A DNA stretch of 64,000 nucleotides from Colletes latitarsis. Its lineage: Eukaryota > Arthropoda > Insecta > Hymenoptera > Colletidae. Below the pieces are notes generated by a model that saw only the letters and a list, made by a program, of their open reading frames with translations, was not told the DNA's origin and ran no database searches. The position numbers and the translations under genes were made by a program. The stretch spans positions 620,001-684,000 of the forward strand of contig NC_135146.1 of assembly GCF_051014445.1 (NCBI RefSeq), read 5' to 3'. This document shows, piece by piece, positions 38,835 to 53,166 of the stretch. Positions within the stretch are counted from its first letter, which is position 1. Every line of letters starts with the position of its first letter.

Positions 38835-40551
38835 TTGATCGAAACCAGGTTTAATTGACTGCTTCAGTGTGTTACCACATTACTACGTGATTCAAACACG
38901 AAAAAACCCCAGGATCTGGCCAACAAGTATGCGAAGAAGGCAAAATCATGAGCCAGATGCGGGCATAACCCAGACCTAACCCAGACCTAACCGGTGTTAT
39001 CCTCTAAAATATTGATCGAAACCAGGTTTTATTGACTGCTTCAGTGTATTACCACATTACTACGAGATTCAAACACGAAAAAAACCCAGGATCTGGCCAA
39101 CAAGTATGCGAAGAAGGCAAAATCATGAGCCAGATGCGGGCATAACCCAGACCTAACCCAGACCTAACCGGTGTTATCCTCTAAAATATTGATCGAAACC
39201 AGGTTTAATTGACTGCTCCAGTGTGTTACCACATTACTACGTGATTCAACCACGAAAAAACCCCAGGATCTGGCCAACAAGTATGCGAAGAAGGCAAAAT
39301 CATGAGCCAGATGCGGGCATATCCCGGACCTATCCCAGACCTAACCTGTCTTATCCTCTAAAATATTGATCGAAACCAGGTTTAATTGACTGCTTCAGTG
39401 TGTTACCACATTACTACGTGATTCAAACACGAAAAAACCCCAGGATCTGGCCAACAAGTATGCGAAAAATGCAAAATCATGAGCTAGATGCGGGCATAAC
39501 CCAGACCTAACCCAGACCTCACCGGTGTTATCCTCTAAAATATTGATCGAAACCAGGTTTTATTGACTGCTTCAGAGTGTTACCACATTACTACGTGATT
39601 CAAACACGAAAAATACCCAGGATCTGGCCAAGAAGTTTGCCAAAAAGGCGAAAGTATAAGCCAGATGCGCGCAAATTCCAGACCTAACCCAGACCTAACC
39701 GGTGTTATCCTCTAAAATATTGATCGAAACCAGGTTTAATTGACTGCTTCAGTGTGTTACCACATTCCTACGTGATTCAAACACGAAAAAACCCCAGGAT
39801 CTGCCCAACAAGTATGCGAAGAAGGCGAAAGTATAAGCCAGATGCGCGCATTTCCCAGACCTAACCCAGACCTAACCGGCGTTATCCTCTAAAATATTGA
39901 TCGAAACCAGGTTTAATTGACTGCCTCAGTGTGTTACCAAATTACTACGTGATTCAACCACGAAGAAAACCCAGGATCTGGCCAACAAGTATGCGAAGAA
40001 GGCAAAATCATGAGCCAGATGCGGCCATATCCCGGACCTATCCCAGACCTAACCGGTGTTATCCTCTAAAATATTGATCGAAACCAGGTTTAATTGACTG
40101 CTTCAGTGTGTTACCACATTACTACGTGATTCAAACACGAAAAAACCCCAGGATCTGGCCAACAAGTATGCGAAGAAGGCAAAATCATGAGCTAGATGCG
40201 GGCATAACCCAGACCTAACCCAGACCTAACCGGTGTTATCCTCTAAAATATTGATCGAAACCAGGTTTTATTGACTGCTTCAGTGTATTACCACATTACT
40301 ACGTGATTCAAACACGAAAAAAACCCATGATCTGGCCAACAAGTATGCGGAGAAGGCAAAATCATGAGCCAGATGCGGGCATAACCCAGACCTAACCCAG
40401 ACCTAACCGGTGTTATCCTCTAAAATATTGATCGAAACCAGGTTTAATTGACTGCTTCAGTGTGTTACCACATTACTACGTGATTCAAACACGGAAAATA
40501 CCCGGGATCTGGCCAACAAGTTTGCGAAAAAGGCGAAAGTATAAGCCAGAT
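38835..40551. repeat. Mixed satellite monomers
   Basis: Type I units carry gagctagatgc and acctcaccgg, type D units carry tgcctcagtg and ttaccaaattac, and one unit has gcggccatatccc. Several of these variants return together at 44000-45000, 50700-51100 and 54800-55100. No other sequence class is present. Confidence 0.72.
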
Positions 40552-42424
40552 GCGCGCAAATCCCAGACCTAACCCAGACCTAACCGGTGTTATCCTCTAA
40601 AATATTAATCGAAACCAGGTTTTATTGACTGCTTCAGTGTATTACCACATTACTACGTGATTCAAACACGGAAAAAACCCAGGATCTGGCCAACAAGTTT
40701 GCGAAAAAGGCGAAGGTATAAGCCAGATACGCGCAAATCCCAGACCTAACCCAGACCTAACCGGTGTTATCCTCTAAAATATTGATCGAAACCAGGTTTA
40801 ATTGACTGCTTCAGTGTGTTACCACATTACTACGTGATTCAAACACGGGAAATACCCAGGATCTGGCCAACAAGTATGCGAAGAAGGCAAAATCATGAGC
40901 CAGATGCGGGCATAACCCAGACCTAACCCAGACCTAACCGGTGTTATCCTCTAAAATATTGATCGAAACCAGGTTTAATTGACTGCTTCAGTGTGTTACC
41001 ACATTACTACGTGATTCAACCACGAAAAAAACCCAGGATCTGGCCAACAAGTATGCGAAGAAGGCAAAATCATGAGCCAGATGCGGGCAAAACCCAGACC
41101 TAACCCAGACCTAACCGGTGTTATCCTCTGAAATATTGATCGAAACCAGGTTTAATTGACTGCTTCAGTGTGTTACCACATTACTACATGATTCAAACAC
41201 GAAAAAAACCCAGGATCTGGCCAACAAGTATGCGAAGAAGGCAAAATCATGAGCCAGATGCGGGCATAACCCAGACCTAACCCAGACCTAACCGGTGTTA
41301 TCCTCTGAAATATTGATCGAAACCAGGTTTAATTGACTGCTTCAGTGTGTTACCACATTACTACGTGATTCAAACACGGAAAATACCCGGGATCTGGCCA
41401 ACAAGTTTACGAAAAAGGCGAAAGTATAAGCCAGATGCGCGCAAATCCCAGACCTAACCCAGACCTAACCGTTGTTATCCTCTAAAATATTGATCGAAAC
41501 CAGGTTTAATTGACTGCTTCAGTGTGTTACCACATTACTACGTGATTCAAACACGGAAAATACCCAGGACCTGGCCAACAAGTATGCGAAGAAGGCAAAA
41601 TCATGAGCCAGATGCGGGCATAACCCAGACCTAACCCAGACCTAACCGGTGTTACCCTCTAAAATATTGATCGAAACCAGGTTTAATTGACTGCTTCAGT
41701 GTGTTACCACCTTACTACGTGATTCAAACACGGAAAATACCCAGGACCTGGCCAACAAGTATGCGAAGAAGGCAAAATCATGAGCCAGATGCGCGCAAAT
41801 CCCAGACCTAACCCAGACCTAACCGGTGATATCCTCTAAAATATTAATCGAAACCAGGTTTTATTGACTGCTTCAGTGTATTACCACATTACTACGTGAT
41901 TCAAACACGGAAAAAACCCAGGATCTGGCCAACAAGTTTGCGAAAAAGGCGAAGGTATAAGCCAGATACGCGCAAATCCCAGACCTAACCCAGACCTAAC
42001 CGGTGTTATCCTCTAAAATATTGATCGAAACCAGGTTTAATTGACTGCTTCAGTGTGTTACCACATTACTACGCGATTCAAACACGGGTAATACCCAGGA
42101 TCTGGCCAACAAGTATGCGAAGAAGGCAAAATCATGAGCCAGATGCGGGCATAACCCAGACCTAACCCAGACCTAACCGGTGTTATCCTCTAAAATATTG
42201 ATCGAAACCAGGTTTAATTGACTGCTTCAGTGTGTTACCACATTACTACGTGATTCAACCACGAAAAAAACCCAGGATCTGGCCAACAAGTATGCGAAGA
42301 AGGCAAAATCATGAGCCAGATGCGGGCAAAACCCAGACCTAACCCAGACCTAACCGGTGTTATCCTCTGAAATATTGATCGAAACCAGGTTTAATTGACT
42401 GCTTCAGTGTGTTACCACATTACT
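40552..42424. repeat. Seven-monomer higher-order repeat (1239-bp offset)
   Basis: About 40552-41185 matches 41791-42424 at exactly +1239: agccagatac at 40721/41960, and the rare atgcgggcaaaaccc at 41081/42320. After that the match shifts to an offset of 1062: ccgttgttatcc at 41469/42531, ccaggacctgg near 41564/42626, and gtgttaccctct near 41650/42712. One pair is therefore a 7-unit and the next a 6-unit register, as expected from exchange out of register. Confidence 0.85.
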
Positions 42425-42902
42425 ACGTGATTCAAACACGGAAAATACCCGGGATCTGGCCAACAAGTTTGCGAAAAAGGCGAAAGTATAAGCCAGATGC
42501 GCGCAAATCCCAGACCTAACCCAGACCTAACCGTTGTTATCCTCTAAAATATTGATCGAAACCAGGTTTAATTCACTGCTTCAGTGTGTTACCACATTAC
42601 TACGTGATTCAAGCACGGAAAATACCCAGGACCTGGCCAACAAGTATGCGAAGAAGGCAAAATCATGAGCCAGATGCGGGCATAACCCAGACCTAACCCA
42701 GACCTAACCGGTGTTACCCTCTAAAATATTGATCGAAACCAGGTTTAATTGACTGCTCCAGTGTGTTACCACATTACTACGTGATTCAAACACGGAAAAT
42801 ACCCGGGATCTGGCCAACAAGTTTGCGAAAAAGGCGAAAGTATAAGCCAGATGCGCGCAAATCCCAGACCTAACCCAGACCTAACCGGTGTTATCCTCTA
42901 AA

Positions 42903-43960
42903 ATATTAATCGAAACCAGGTTTTATTGACTGCTTCAGTGTATTACCACATTACTACGTGATTCAAACACGAAAAAAACCCAGGATCTGGCCAACAGGTT
43001 TGCGAAAAAGGCGAAAGTATAAGCCATATGCGCGCATTTCCCAGACCTAACCCAGACCTAACCGGTGTTATCGTCTGAAATATTGATCGAAACCAGGTTT
43101 AATTGACTGCTTCAGTGAGTTACCACATTACTACGTGATTCAAACACGGAAAATACCCAGGATCTGGCCAACAAGTTTGCGAAAAAGGCGAAAGTATAAC
43201 CCAGATGCGCGCATTTCCCAGACCTAACCCAGACCTAACCGGTGTTATCCTCTGAAATATTGATCGAAACCAGGTTTAATTGACTACTTCAGTGTGTTAC
43301 CACATTACTACGTGATTCGAACACGAAAAAAACCCAGGATCTGGCCAACAAGTATGCGAAGAAGGCAAAATCATGAGCCAGATGCGGGCATATCCCGGAC
43401 CTAACCCAGACCTAACCGGTGTTATCCTCTGAAATATTGATCGAAACCAGGTTTAATTGACTGCTTCAGTGTGGTACCACATTACTGCGTTATTCCAACC
43501 GGAAATAAACCCAGGATATAGCCAACAAGTTTGCGAAAAAGGCGAAAGTATAAGCCAGATGCGGGCATATCCCGGACTTATCCCAGACCTAACCGGTGTT
43601 ATCCTCTAAAATATTGACCGAAACCAGGTTTAATTGACTGCTTCAGTGTGTTACCACATTACTACGTGATTCAAACACGAAAAAAACCCAGGATCTGGCC
43701 AACAAGTATGCGAAGAAGGCAAAATCATGAGCCAGATGCGGGCATAACCCAGACCTAACCCAGACCTAACCGGTGTTATCCTCTAAAATATTGATCGAAA
43801 CCAGGTTTAATTGACTGCTTCAGTGTATTACCACATTACTACGTGATTCAAACACGAAAAAAACCCAGGATCTGGCCAACAAGTATGCGAGGAAGGCAAA
43901 ATCATGAGCCAGATGCGTGCATAACCCAGACCTAACCCAGACCTAACCGGTGTTATCCTC
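42903..43960. repeat. Six-monomer module, copy 2 (dispersed)
   Basis: The block matches 47151-48208 at exactly +4248, which is 24 monomers. Markers are atattaatcg 42903/47151, aagccatatg 43021/47269 and ggaaataaac 43501/47749. The type C unit inside has gttattccaacc and the private ggaaataaaccc, shared only with copies 3 and 4. This copy has gatatagcc at the type C box, where the others have gatctagcc. Confidence 0.87.
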
Positions 43961-46900
43961 TAAAATATTGATCGAAACCAGGTTTAATTGACTGCCTCAG
44001 TGTGTTACCAAATTACTACGTGATTCAACCACGAAAAAAACCCAGGATCTGGCCAACAAGTATGCGAAGAAGGCAAAATCATGAGCCAGATGCGGCCATA
44101 TCCCGGACCTATCCCAGACCTAACCGGTGTTATCCTCTGAAATATTGATCGAAACCAGGTTTAATTGACTGCTTCAGTGCGTTACCACATTACTACGTGA
44201 TTCAAACACGGAAAATACCCAGGATCTGGCCAACATGTTTGCGAAAATGGCGAAAGTATAAGCCAGATGCGCGCAAATCCCAGACCTAACCCAGACCTAA
44301 CCGGTGTTATCCTCTAAAATGTTGATCGAAACCAGGTTTAATAGACTGCTTCAGTGTGTTACCACATTGCTACGTGATTCAAACACGGAAAATACCCAGG
44401 ATCTGGCCAACAAGTATGCGAAGAAGGCAAAATCATGAGCCAGATGCGTGCATAACCCAGACCTAACCCAGATCTAACCGGTGTTATCCTCTAAAATATT
44501 GATCGAAACCAGGTTTAATTGACAGCTTCAGTGTGTTACCACATTACTACGTGATTCAAACACGAAAAAAACCCAGGATCTGGCCAACAAGTATGCGAAG
44601 AAGGCAGAATCATGAGCCAGATGCGGGCATATCCCGGACCTAACCCAGACCCAACCGGTGTTATCCTCTAAAATATTGATCGAAACCAGGTTTAATTGAC
44701 TGCTTCAGTGTGTTACCACATTCCTACGTGATTCAAACACGAAAAAAATCCAGGATCTGACCAACAAGTATGCGAAGAAGGCGAAAGTATAAGCCAGATG
44801 CGCGCATTTCCCAGACCTAACCCAGACCTAACCGGCGTTATCCTCCAAAATATTGATCGAAACCAGGTTTAATTGACTGCCTCAGTGTGTTACCAAATTA
44901 CTACGTGATTCAACCACGAAAAAAACCCAGGATCTGGCCAACAAGTATGCGAAGAAGGCAAAATCATGAGCCAGATGCGGCCATATCCCGGACCTATCCC
45001 AGACCTAACCGGTGTTATCCTCTAAAATATTGATCGAAACCAGGTTTAATTGACTGCTTCAGTGTGTTACCACATTACTACGTGATTCAAACACGAAAAA
45101 AACCCAGGATCTGGCCAACAAGTATGCGAAGAAGGCAAAATCATGAGCCAGATGCGGGCATATCCCGGACCTATCCCAGACCTAACCGGTCTTATCCTCT
45201 AAAATATTGATCGAAACCAGGTTTAATTGACTGCTTCAGTGTATTACCACATTACTACGTGATTCAAACACGGAAAATACCCAGGATCTGGCCAACAAGT
45301 ATGCGAAGAAGGCAAAATCATGAGCTAGATGCGGGCATAACCCAGACCTAACCCAGACCTAACCGGTGTTATCCTCTAAAATATTGATCGAAACCAGGTT
45401 TTATTGATTGCTTCAGTGTATTACCACATTACTACGTGATTCAAACACGAAAAAAACCCAGGATCTGGCCAACAAGTATGCGAAGAAGGCAAAATCATGA
45501 GCCAGATGCGGGCATAACCCAGACCTAACCCAGACCTAACCAATATTATCCTGTAAAATATTGATCGAAACCAGGTTTAATTGACTGCTCCAGTGTGTTA
45601 CCACATTACTACGTGATTCAACCACGAAAAAAACCCAGGATCTGGCCAACAAGTATGCGAAGAAGGCAAAATCATGAGCCAGATGCGGGCATATCCCGGA
45701 CCTATCCCAGACCTAACCGGTCTTATCCTCTAAAATATTGATCGAAACCAGGTTTAATTGACTGCTTCAGTGTATTACCACATTACTACGTGATTCAAAC
45801 ACGGAAAATACCCAGGATCTGGCCAACAAGTATGCGAAGAAGGCAAAATCATGAGCCAGATGCGGGCATAACCCAGACCTAACCCAGACCTAACCGGCGT
45901 TATCCTCTGAAATGTTGATCGAAACCAGGTTTTATTGACTGCTTCAGTGTGTTACCACATTACTACGTGATTCAAACACGGAAAAAACCCAGGATCTGGC
46001 CAACAAGTTTACGAAAAAGGCGAAGGTATAAGCCAGATGCGCGCAAATCCCAGACCTAACCCAGACCTAACCGGTGTTGTCCTCTAAAATATTGATCGAA
46101 ACCAGGTTTAATTGACTGCTTCAGTGTGTTACCACATTACTACGTGATTCAAACACGGGAAATACCCAGGATCTGGCCAACAAGTATGCGAAGAAGGCAA
46201 AATCATGAGCCAGATGCGGGCATAACCCAGACCTAACCCAGACCTAACCGGTGTTATCCTCTAAAATATTGATCGAAACCAGGTTTAATTGACTGCTTCA
46301 GTGTGTTACCACATTACTACGTGATTCAAACACGGAAAATACCCGGGATCTGGCCAACAAGTTTGCGAAAAAGGCGAAAGTATAAGCCAGATGCGCGCAA
46401 ATCCCAGACCTAACCCAGACCTAACCGGTGTTATCCTCTAAGATATTAATCGAAACCAGGTTTTATTGACTGCTTCAGTGTATTACCACATTACTACGTG
46501 ATTCAAACACGAAAAAAACCCAGGATCTGGCCAACAAGTATGCGAAGAAGGCAAAATCATGAGCCAGATGCGGGCATAACCCAGACCTAACCCAGACCTA
46601 ACCGGTGTTATCCTCTAAAATATTGATCGAAACCAGGTTTAATTGACTGCTTCAGTGTATTACCACATTACTACGTGATTCAAACACGAAAAAAACCCAG
46701 GATCTGGCCAACAAGTATGCGAGGAAGGCAAAATCATGAGCCAGATGCGGGCATAACCCAGACCTAACCCAGACCTAACCGGTGTTATCCTCTGAAATAT
46801 TGATCGAAACCAGGTTTAATAGACTGCTTCAGTGTGTTACCACATTACTACATGATTCAAACACGAAAAAAACCCAGGGTCTGGCCAACGAGTATGCGAA

Positions 46901-47150
46901 GAAGGCAAAATCATGAGCCAGATGCGGGCATAACCCAGACCTAACCCAGACCTAACCGGTGTTATCCTCCGAAATATTGATCGAAACCAGGTTTAATTGA
47001 CTGCTTCAGTGTGTTACCACATTACTACGTGATTCAAACACGGAAAATACCCAGGATCTGGCCAACATGTTTGCGAAAATGGCGAAAGTATAAGCCAGAT
47101 GCGCGCATTTCCCAGACCTAACCCAGACCTAACCGGTGTTATCCTCTAAA
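43961..47150. repeat. Mixed satellite monomers with 6-monomer-unit fragments
   Basis: The block includes pieces of the 36.7-38.8 kb HOR (acattgctacg, gatgcgtgcataaccc near 44370-44460) and type D units. At 45541-45555 one monomer has a cluster of changes, accaatattatcctgt in place of accggtgttatcctct. About 46620-47100 recurs at 48040-48510 at an offset of 1416, or 8 monomers (ctggccaacg 46881/48297). Confidence 0.75.
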
Positions 47151-48208
47151 ATATTAATCGAAACCAGGTTTTATTGACTGCTTCAGTGTATTACCACATT
47201 ACTACGTGATTCAAACACGAAAAAAACCCAGGATCTGGCCAACAGGTTTGCGAAAAAGGCGAAAGTATAAGCCATATGCGCGCATTTCCCAGACCTAACC
47301 CAGACCTAACCGGTGTTATCGTCTGAAATATTGATCGAAACCAGGTTTAATTGACTGCTTCAGTGTGTTACCACATTACTACGTGATTCAAACACGGAAA
47401 ATACCCAGGATCTGGCCAACAAGTTTGCGAAAAAGGCGAAAGTATAACCCAGATGCGCGCATTTCCCAGACCTAACCCAGACCTAACCGGTGTTATCCTC
47501 TGAAATATTGATCGAAACCAGGTTTAATTGACTGCTTCAGTGTGTTACCACATTACTACGTGATTCGAACACGAAAAAAACCCAGGATCTGGCCAACAAG
47601 TATGCGAAGAAGGCAAAATCATGAGCCAGATGCGGGCATATCCCGGACCTAACCCAGACCTAACCGGTGTTATCCTCTGAAATATTGATCGAAACCAGGT
47701 TTAATTGACTGCTTCAGTGTGGTACCACATCACTGCGTTATTCCAACCGGAAATAAACCCAGGATCTAGCCAACAAGTTTGCGAAAAAGGCGAAAGTATA
47801 AGCCAGATGCGGGCATATCCCGGACTTATCCCAGACCTAACCGGTGTTATCCTCTAAAATATTGATCGAAACCAGGTTTAATTGACTGCTTCAGTGTGTT
47901 ACCACATTACTACGTGATTCAAACACGAAAAAAACCCAGGATCTGGCCAACAAGTATGCGAAGAAGGCAAAATCATGAGCCAGGTGCGGGCATAACCCAG
48001 ACCTAACCCAGACCTAACCGGTGTTATCCTCTAAAATATTGATCGAAACCAGGTTTAATTGACTGCTTCAGTGTATTACCACATTACTACGTGATTCAAA
48101 CACGAAAAAAACCCAGGATCTGGCCAACAAGTATGCGAGGAAGGCAAAATCATGAGCCAGATGCGGGCATAACCCAGACCTAACCCAGACGTAACCGGTG
48201 TTATCCTC
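47151..48208. repeat. Six-monomer module, copy 3 (dispersed)
   Basis: This is the partner of 42903-43960 (+4248) and of the segment from 53167 (+6016): aagccatatg 47269/53285 and ggaaataaac 47749/53765. The type C unit has catcactgcg at its left edge where the sister copies have cattactgcg. The module is flanked on both sides by the cccagggtct/gccaacgag unit pair. Confidence 0.87.
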
Positions 48209-48690
48209 TGAAATATTGATCGAAACCAGGTTTAATAGACTGCTTCAGTGTGTTACCACATTACTACATGATTCAAACACGAAAAAAACCCAGGGTCTGG
48301 CCAACGAGTATGCGAAGAAGGCAAAATCATGAGCCAGATGCGGGCATAACCCAGACCTAACCCAGACCTAACCGGTGTTATCCTCTGAAATATTGATCGA
48401 AACCAGGTTTAATTGACTGCTTCAGTGTGTTACCACATTACTACGTGATTCAAACACGGAAAATACCCAGGATCTGGCCAACATGTTTGCGAAAATGGCG
48501 AAAGTATAAGCCAGATGCGCGCAAATCCCAGACCTAACCCAGACCTAACCGGTGTTATCCTCTAAAATATTGATCGAAACCAGGTTTAATAGACTGCTTC
48601 AGTGTGTTACCACATTGCTACGTGATTCAAACACGGAAAATACCCAGGATCTGGCCAACAAGTATGCGAAGAAGGCAAAATCATGAGCCA

Positions 48691-51600
48691 GTTGCGGCCA
48701 TATCCCGGACCTAACCCAGACCTCACCGGTGTTATCCTCTAAAATATTGATCGAAACCAGGTTTAATTGACGGCTTCAGTGTGTTACCACATTACTACGT
48801 GATTCAAACACGAAAAAACCCCAGGATCTGGCCAACAAGTATGCGAAGAAGGCAAAATCATGAGCTAGATGCGGGCATAACCCAGACCTAACCCAGACCT
48901 AACCGGTGTTATCCTCTAAAATATTGATCGAAACCAGGTTTTATTGACTGCTTCGGTGTATTACCACATTACTAGGTGATTCAAACACGAAAAAAACCCA
49001 GGATCTGGCCAACAATATGCGAAGAAGGCAAAATCATGAGCCAGATGCGGGCATAACCCAGACCTAACCCAGACCTAACCGGTGTTATCCTCTAAAATAT
49101 TGATCGAAACCAGGTTTAATTGACTGCTCCAGTGTGTTACCACATTACTACGTGATTCAAACACGAAAAAAACCCAGGATCTGGCCAACAAGTTTGCGAA
49201 AAAGGCGAAAGTATAAGCCAGATGCGCGCAAATCCCAGACCTAACCCAGACCTAACCGGTGTTATCCTCTAAAATATTAATCGAAACCAGGTTTTATTGA
49301 CTGCTTCAGTGTATTACCACATTACTACGTGATTCAAACACGAAAAAAACCCAGGATCTGGCCAACAGGTTTGCGAAAAAGGCGAAAGTATAAGCCATAT
49401 GCGCGCATTTCCCAGACCTAACCCAGACCTAACCGGTGTTATCGTCTGAAATATTGATCGAAACCAGGTTTAATTGACTGCTTCAGTGTGTTACCACATT
49501 ACTACGTGATTCAAACACGGAAAATACCCAGGATCTGGCCAACAAGTTTGCGAAAAAGGCGAAAGTATAACCCAGATGCGCGCATTTCCCAGACCTAACC
49601 CAGACCTAACCGGTGTTATCCTCTGAAATATTGATCGAAACCAGGTTTAATTGACTGCTTCAGTGTGTTACCACATTACTACGTGATTCGAACACGAAAA
49701 AAACCCAGGATCTGGCCAACAAGTATGCGAAGAAGGCAAAATCATGAGCCAGATGCGGGCATATCCCGGACCTAACCCAGACCTAACCGGTGTTATCCTC
49801 TAAAATATTAATCGATACCAGGTTTTATTGACTGCTTCAGTGTATTACCACATTACTACGTGATTCAAACACGAAAAAAACCCAGGATCTGGCCAACAGG
49901 TTTGCGAAAAAGGCGAAAGTATAAGCCATATGCGCGCATTTCCCAGACCTAACCCAGACCTAACCGGTGTTATCGTCTGAAATATTGATCGAAACCAGGT
50001 TTAATTGACTGCTTCAGTGTGTTACCACATTACTACGTGATTCAAACACGGAAAATACCCAGGATCTGGCCAACAAGTTTGCGAAAAAGGCGAAAGTATA
50101 ACCCAGATGCGCGCATTTCCCAGACCTAACCCAGACCTAACCGGTGTTATCGTCTGAAATATTGATCGAAACCAGGTTTAATTGACTGCTTCAGTGTGTT
50201 ACCACATTACTACGTGATTCAAACACGGAAAATACCCAGGATCTGGCCAACAAGTTTGCGAAAAAGGCGTAAGTATAACCCAGATGCGCGCATTTCCCAG
50301 ACCTAACCCAGACCTAACCGGTGTTATCCTCTAAAATATTGATCGAAACCAGGTTTAATTGACTGCTTCAGTGTGTTACCACATTCCTACGTGATTCAAA
50401 CACGAAAAAAACCCAGGATCTGGCCAACAGGTTTGCGAAAAAGGCGAAAGTATAAGCCATATGCGCGCATTTCCCAGACCTAACCCAGACCTAACCGGTG
50501 TTATCCTCTGAAATATTGATCGAAACCAGGTTTAATTGACAGCTTCAGTGTGTTACCACATTACTACGTGATTCAAACACGAAAAAAACCCAGGATCTGG
50601 CCAACAAGTATGCGAAGAAGGCAGAATCATGAGCCAGATGCGGGCATATCCCGGACCTAACCCAGACCTAACCGGTGTTATCCTCTAAAATATTGATCGA
50701 AACCAGGTTTAATTGACTGCTTCAGTGTGTTACCACATTCCTACGTGATTCAAACACGAAAAAAACCCAGGATCTGACCAACAAGTATGCGAAGAAGGCG
50801 AAAGTATAATCCAGATGCGCGCATTTCCTAGACCTAACCCAGACCTAACCGGCGTTATCCTCTAAAATATTGATCGAAACCAGGTTTAATTGACTGCCTC
50901 AGTGTGTTACCAAATTACTACGTGATTCAACCACGAAAAAAACCCAGGATCTGGCCAACAAGTATGCGAAGAAGGCAAAATCATGAGCCAGATGCGGCCA
51001 TATCCCGGACCTAACCCAGACCTCACCGGTGTTATCCTCTAAAATATTGATCGAAACCAGGTTTAATTGACTGCTTCAGTGTGTTACCACATTACTACGT
51101 GATTCAAACACGAAAAAACCCCAGGATCTGGCCAACAAGTATGCAAAGAAGGCAAAATCATGAGCTAGATGCGGGCATAACCCAGACCTAACCCAGACCT
51201 AACCAGTGTTATCCTCTAAAATATTGATCGAAACCAGGTTTTATTGACTGCTTCAGTGTATTACCACATTACTAGGTGATTCAAACACGAAAAAAACCCA
51301 GGATCTGGCCAACAATATGCGAAGAAGGCAAAATCATGAGCCAGATGCGGGCATAACCCAGACCTAACCCAGACCTAACCGGTGTTATCCTCTAAAATAT
51401 TGATCGAAACCAGGTTTAATTGACTGCTCCAGTGTGTTACCACATTACTACGTGATTCAAACACGAAAAAAACCCAGGATCTGGCCAACAAGTTTGCGAA
51501 AAAGGCGAAAGTATAAGCCAGATGCGCGCAAATCCCAGACCTAACCCAGACCTAACCGGTGTTATCCTCTAAAATATTAATCGAAACCAGGTTTTATTGA

Positions 51601-52630
51601 CTGCTTCAGTGTATTACCACATTACTACGTGATTCAAACACGAAAAAAACCCAGGATCTGGCCAACAGGTTTGCGAAAAAGGCGAAAGTATAAGCCATAT
51701 GCGCGCATTTCCCAGACCTAACCCAGACCTAACCGGTGTTATCGTCTGAAATATTGATCGAAACCAGGTTTAATTGACTGCTTCAGTGTGTTACCACATC
51801 ACTACGTGATTCAAACACGGAAAATACCCAGGATCTGGCCAACAAGTTTGCGAAAAAGGCGAAAGTATAACCCAGATGCGCGCATTTCCCAGACCTAACC
51901 CAGACCTAACCGGTGTTATCCTCTGAAATATTGATCGAAACCAGGTTTAATTGACTGCTTCAGTGTGTTACCACATTACTACGTGATTCGAACACGAAAA
52001 AAACCCAGGATCTGGCCAACAAGTATGCGAAGAAGGCAAAATCATGAGCCAGATGCGGGCATATCCCGGACCTAACCCAGACCTAACCGGTGTTATCCTC
52101 TAAAATATTAATCGAAACCAGGTTTTATTGACTGCTTCAGTGTATTACCACATTACTACGTGATTCAAACACGAAAAAAACCCAGGATCTGGCCAACAGG
52201 TTTGCGAAAAAGGCGAAAGTATAAGCCACATGCGCGCATTTCCCAGACCTAACCCAGACCTAACCGGTGTTATCGTCTGAAATATTGATCGAAACCAGGT
52301 TTAATTGACTGCTTCAGTGTGTTACCACATTACTACGTGATTCAAACACGGAAAATACCCAGGATCTGGCCAACAAGTTTGCGAAAAAGGCGAAAGTATA
52401 ACCCAGATGCGCGCATTTCCCAGACCTAACCCAGACCTAACCGGTGTTATCGTCTGAAATATTGATCGAAACCAGGTTTAATTGACTGCTTCAGTGTGTT
52501 ACCACATTACTACGTGATTCAAACACGGAAAATACCCAGGATCTGGCCAACAAGTTTGCGAAAAAGGCGTAAGTATAACCCAGATGCGCGCATTTCCCAG
52601 ACCTAACCCAGACCTAACCGGTGTTATCCT
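48691..52630. repeat. Thirteen-monomer higher-order repeat, 2300-bp offset
   Basis: Positions 48691 to about 50330 match 50991 to about 52630 at +2300. Markers are gcggccatatccc (48694/50994), the one-base deletion aacaatatgc (49011/51311), gttatcctct plus attaatcg (49261/51561) and aaaaaggcgt (50261/52561). Only scattered substitutions separate them, such as cttcggtg versus cttcagtg. Inside each copy the two-monomer pair gccatatgcgcg plus gtataacccag occurs twice, so this is a repeat nested in a repeat. Confidence 0.9.
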
Positions 52631-53166
52631 CTGAAATATTGATCGAAACCAGGATTAATTGACTGCTTCAGTGTGTTACCACATTACTACGTGATTCGAA
52701 CACGAAAAAAACCCAGGATCTGGCCAACAAGTATGCGAAGAAGGCAAAATCATGAGCCAGATGCGGCCATATCCCGGACCTAACCCAGACCTCACCGGTG
52801 TTATCCTCTAAAATATTGATCGAAACCAGGTTTAATTGACTGCTTCAGTGTGTTACCACATTACTACGTGATTCAAACACGAAAAAACCCCAAGATCTGG
52901 CCAACAAGTATGCGAAGAAGGCAAAATCATGAGCTAGATGCGGGCATAACCCAGACCTAACCCAGACCTAACCGGTGTTATCCTCTAAAATATTGATCGA
53001 AACCAGGTTTAATTGACTGCTTCAGTGTGTTACCACATTACTACGTGATTCAAACACGGAAAATACCCGGGATCTGGCCAACAAGTTTGCGAAAAAGGCG
53101 AAAGTATAAGCCAGATGCGCGCAAATCCCAGACCTAACCCAGACCTAACCGGTGTTATCCTCTAAA

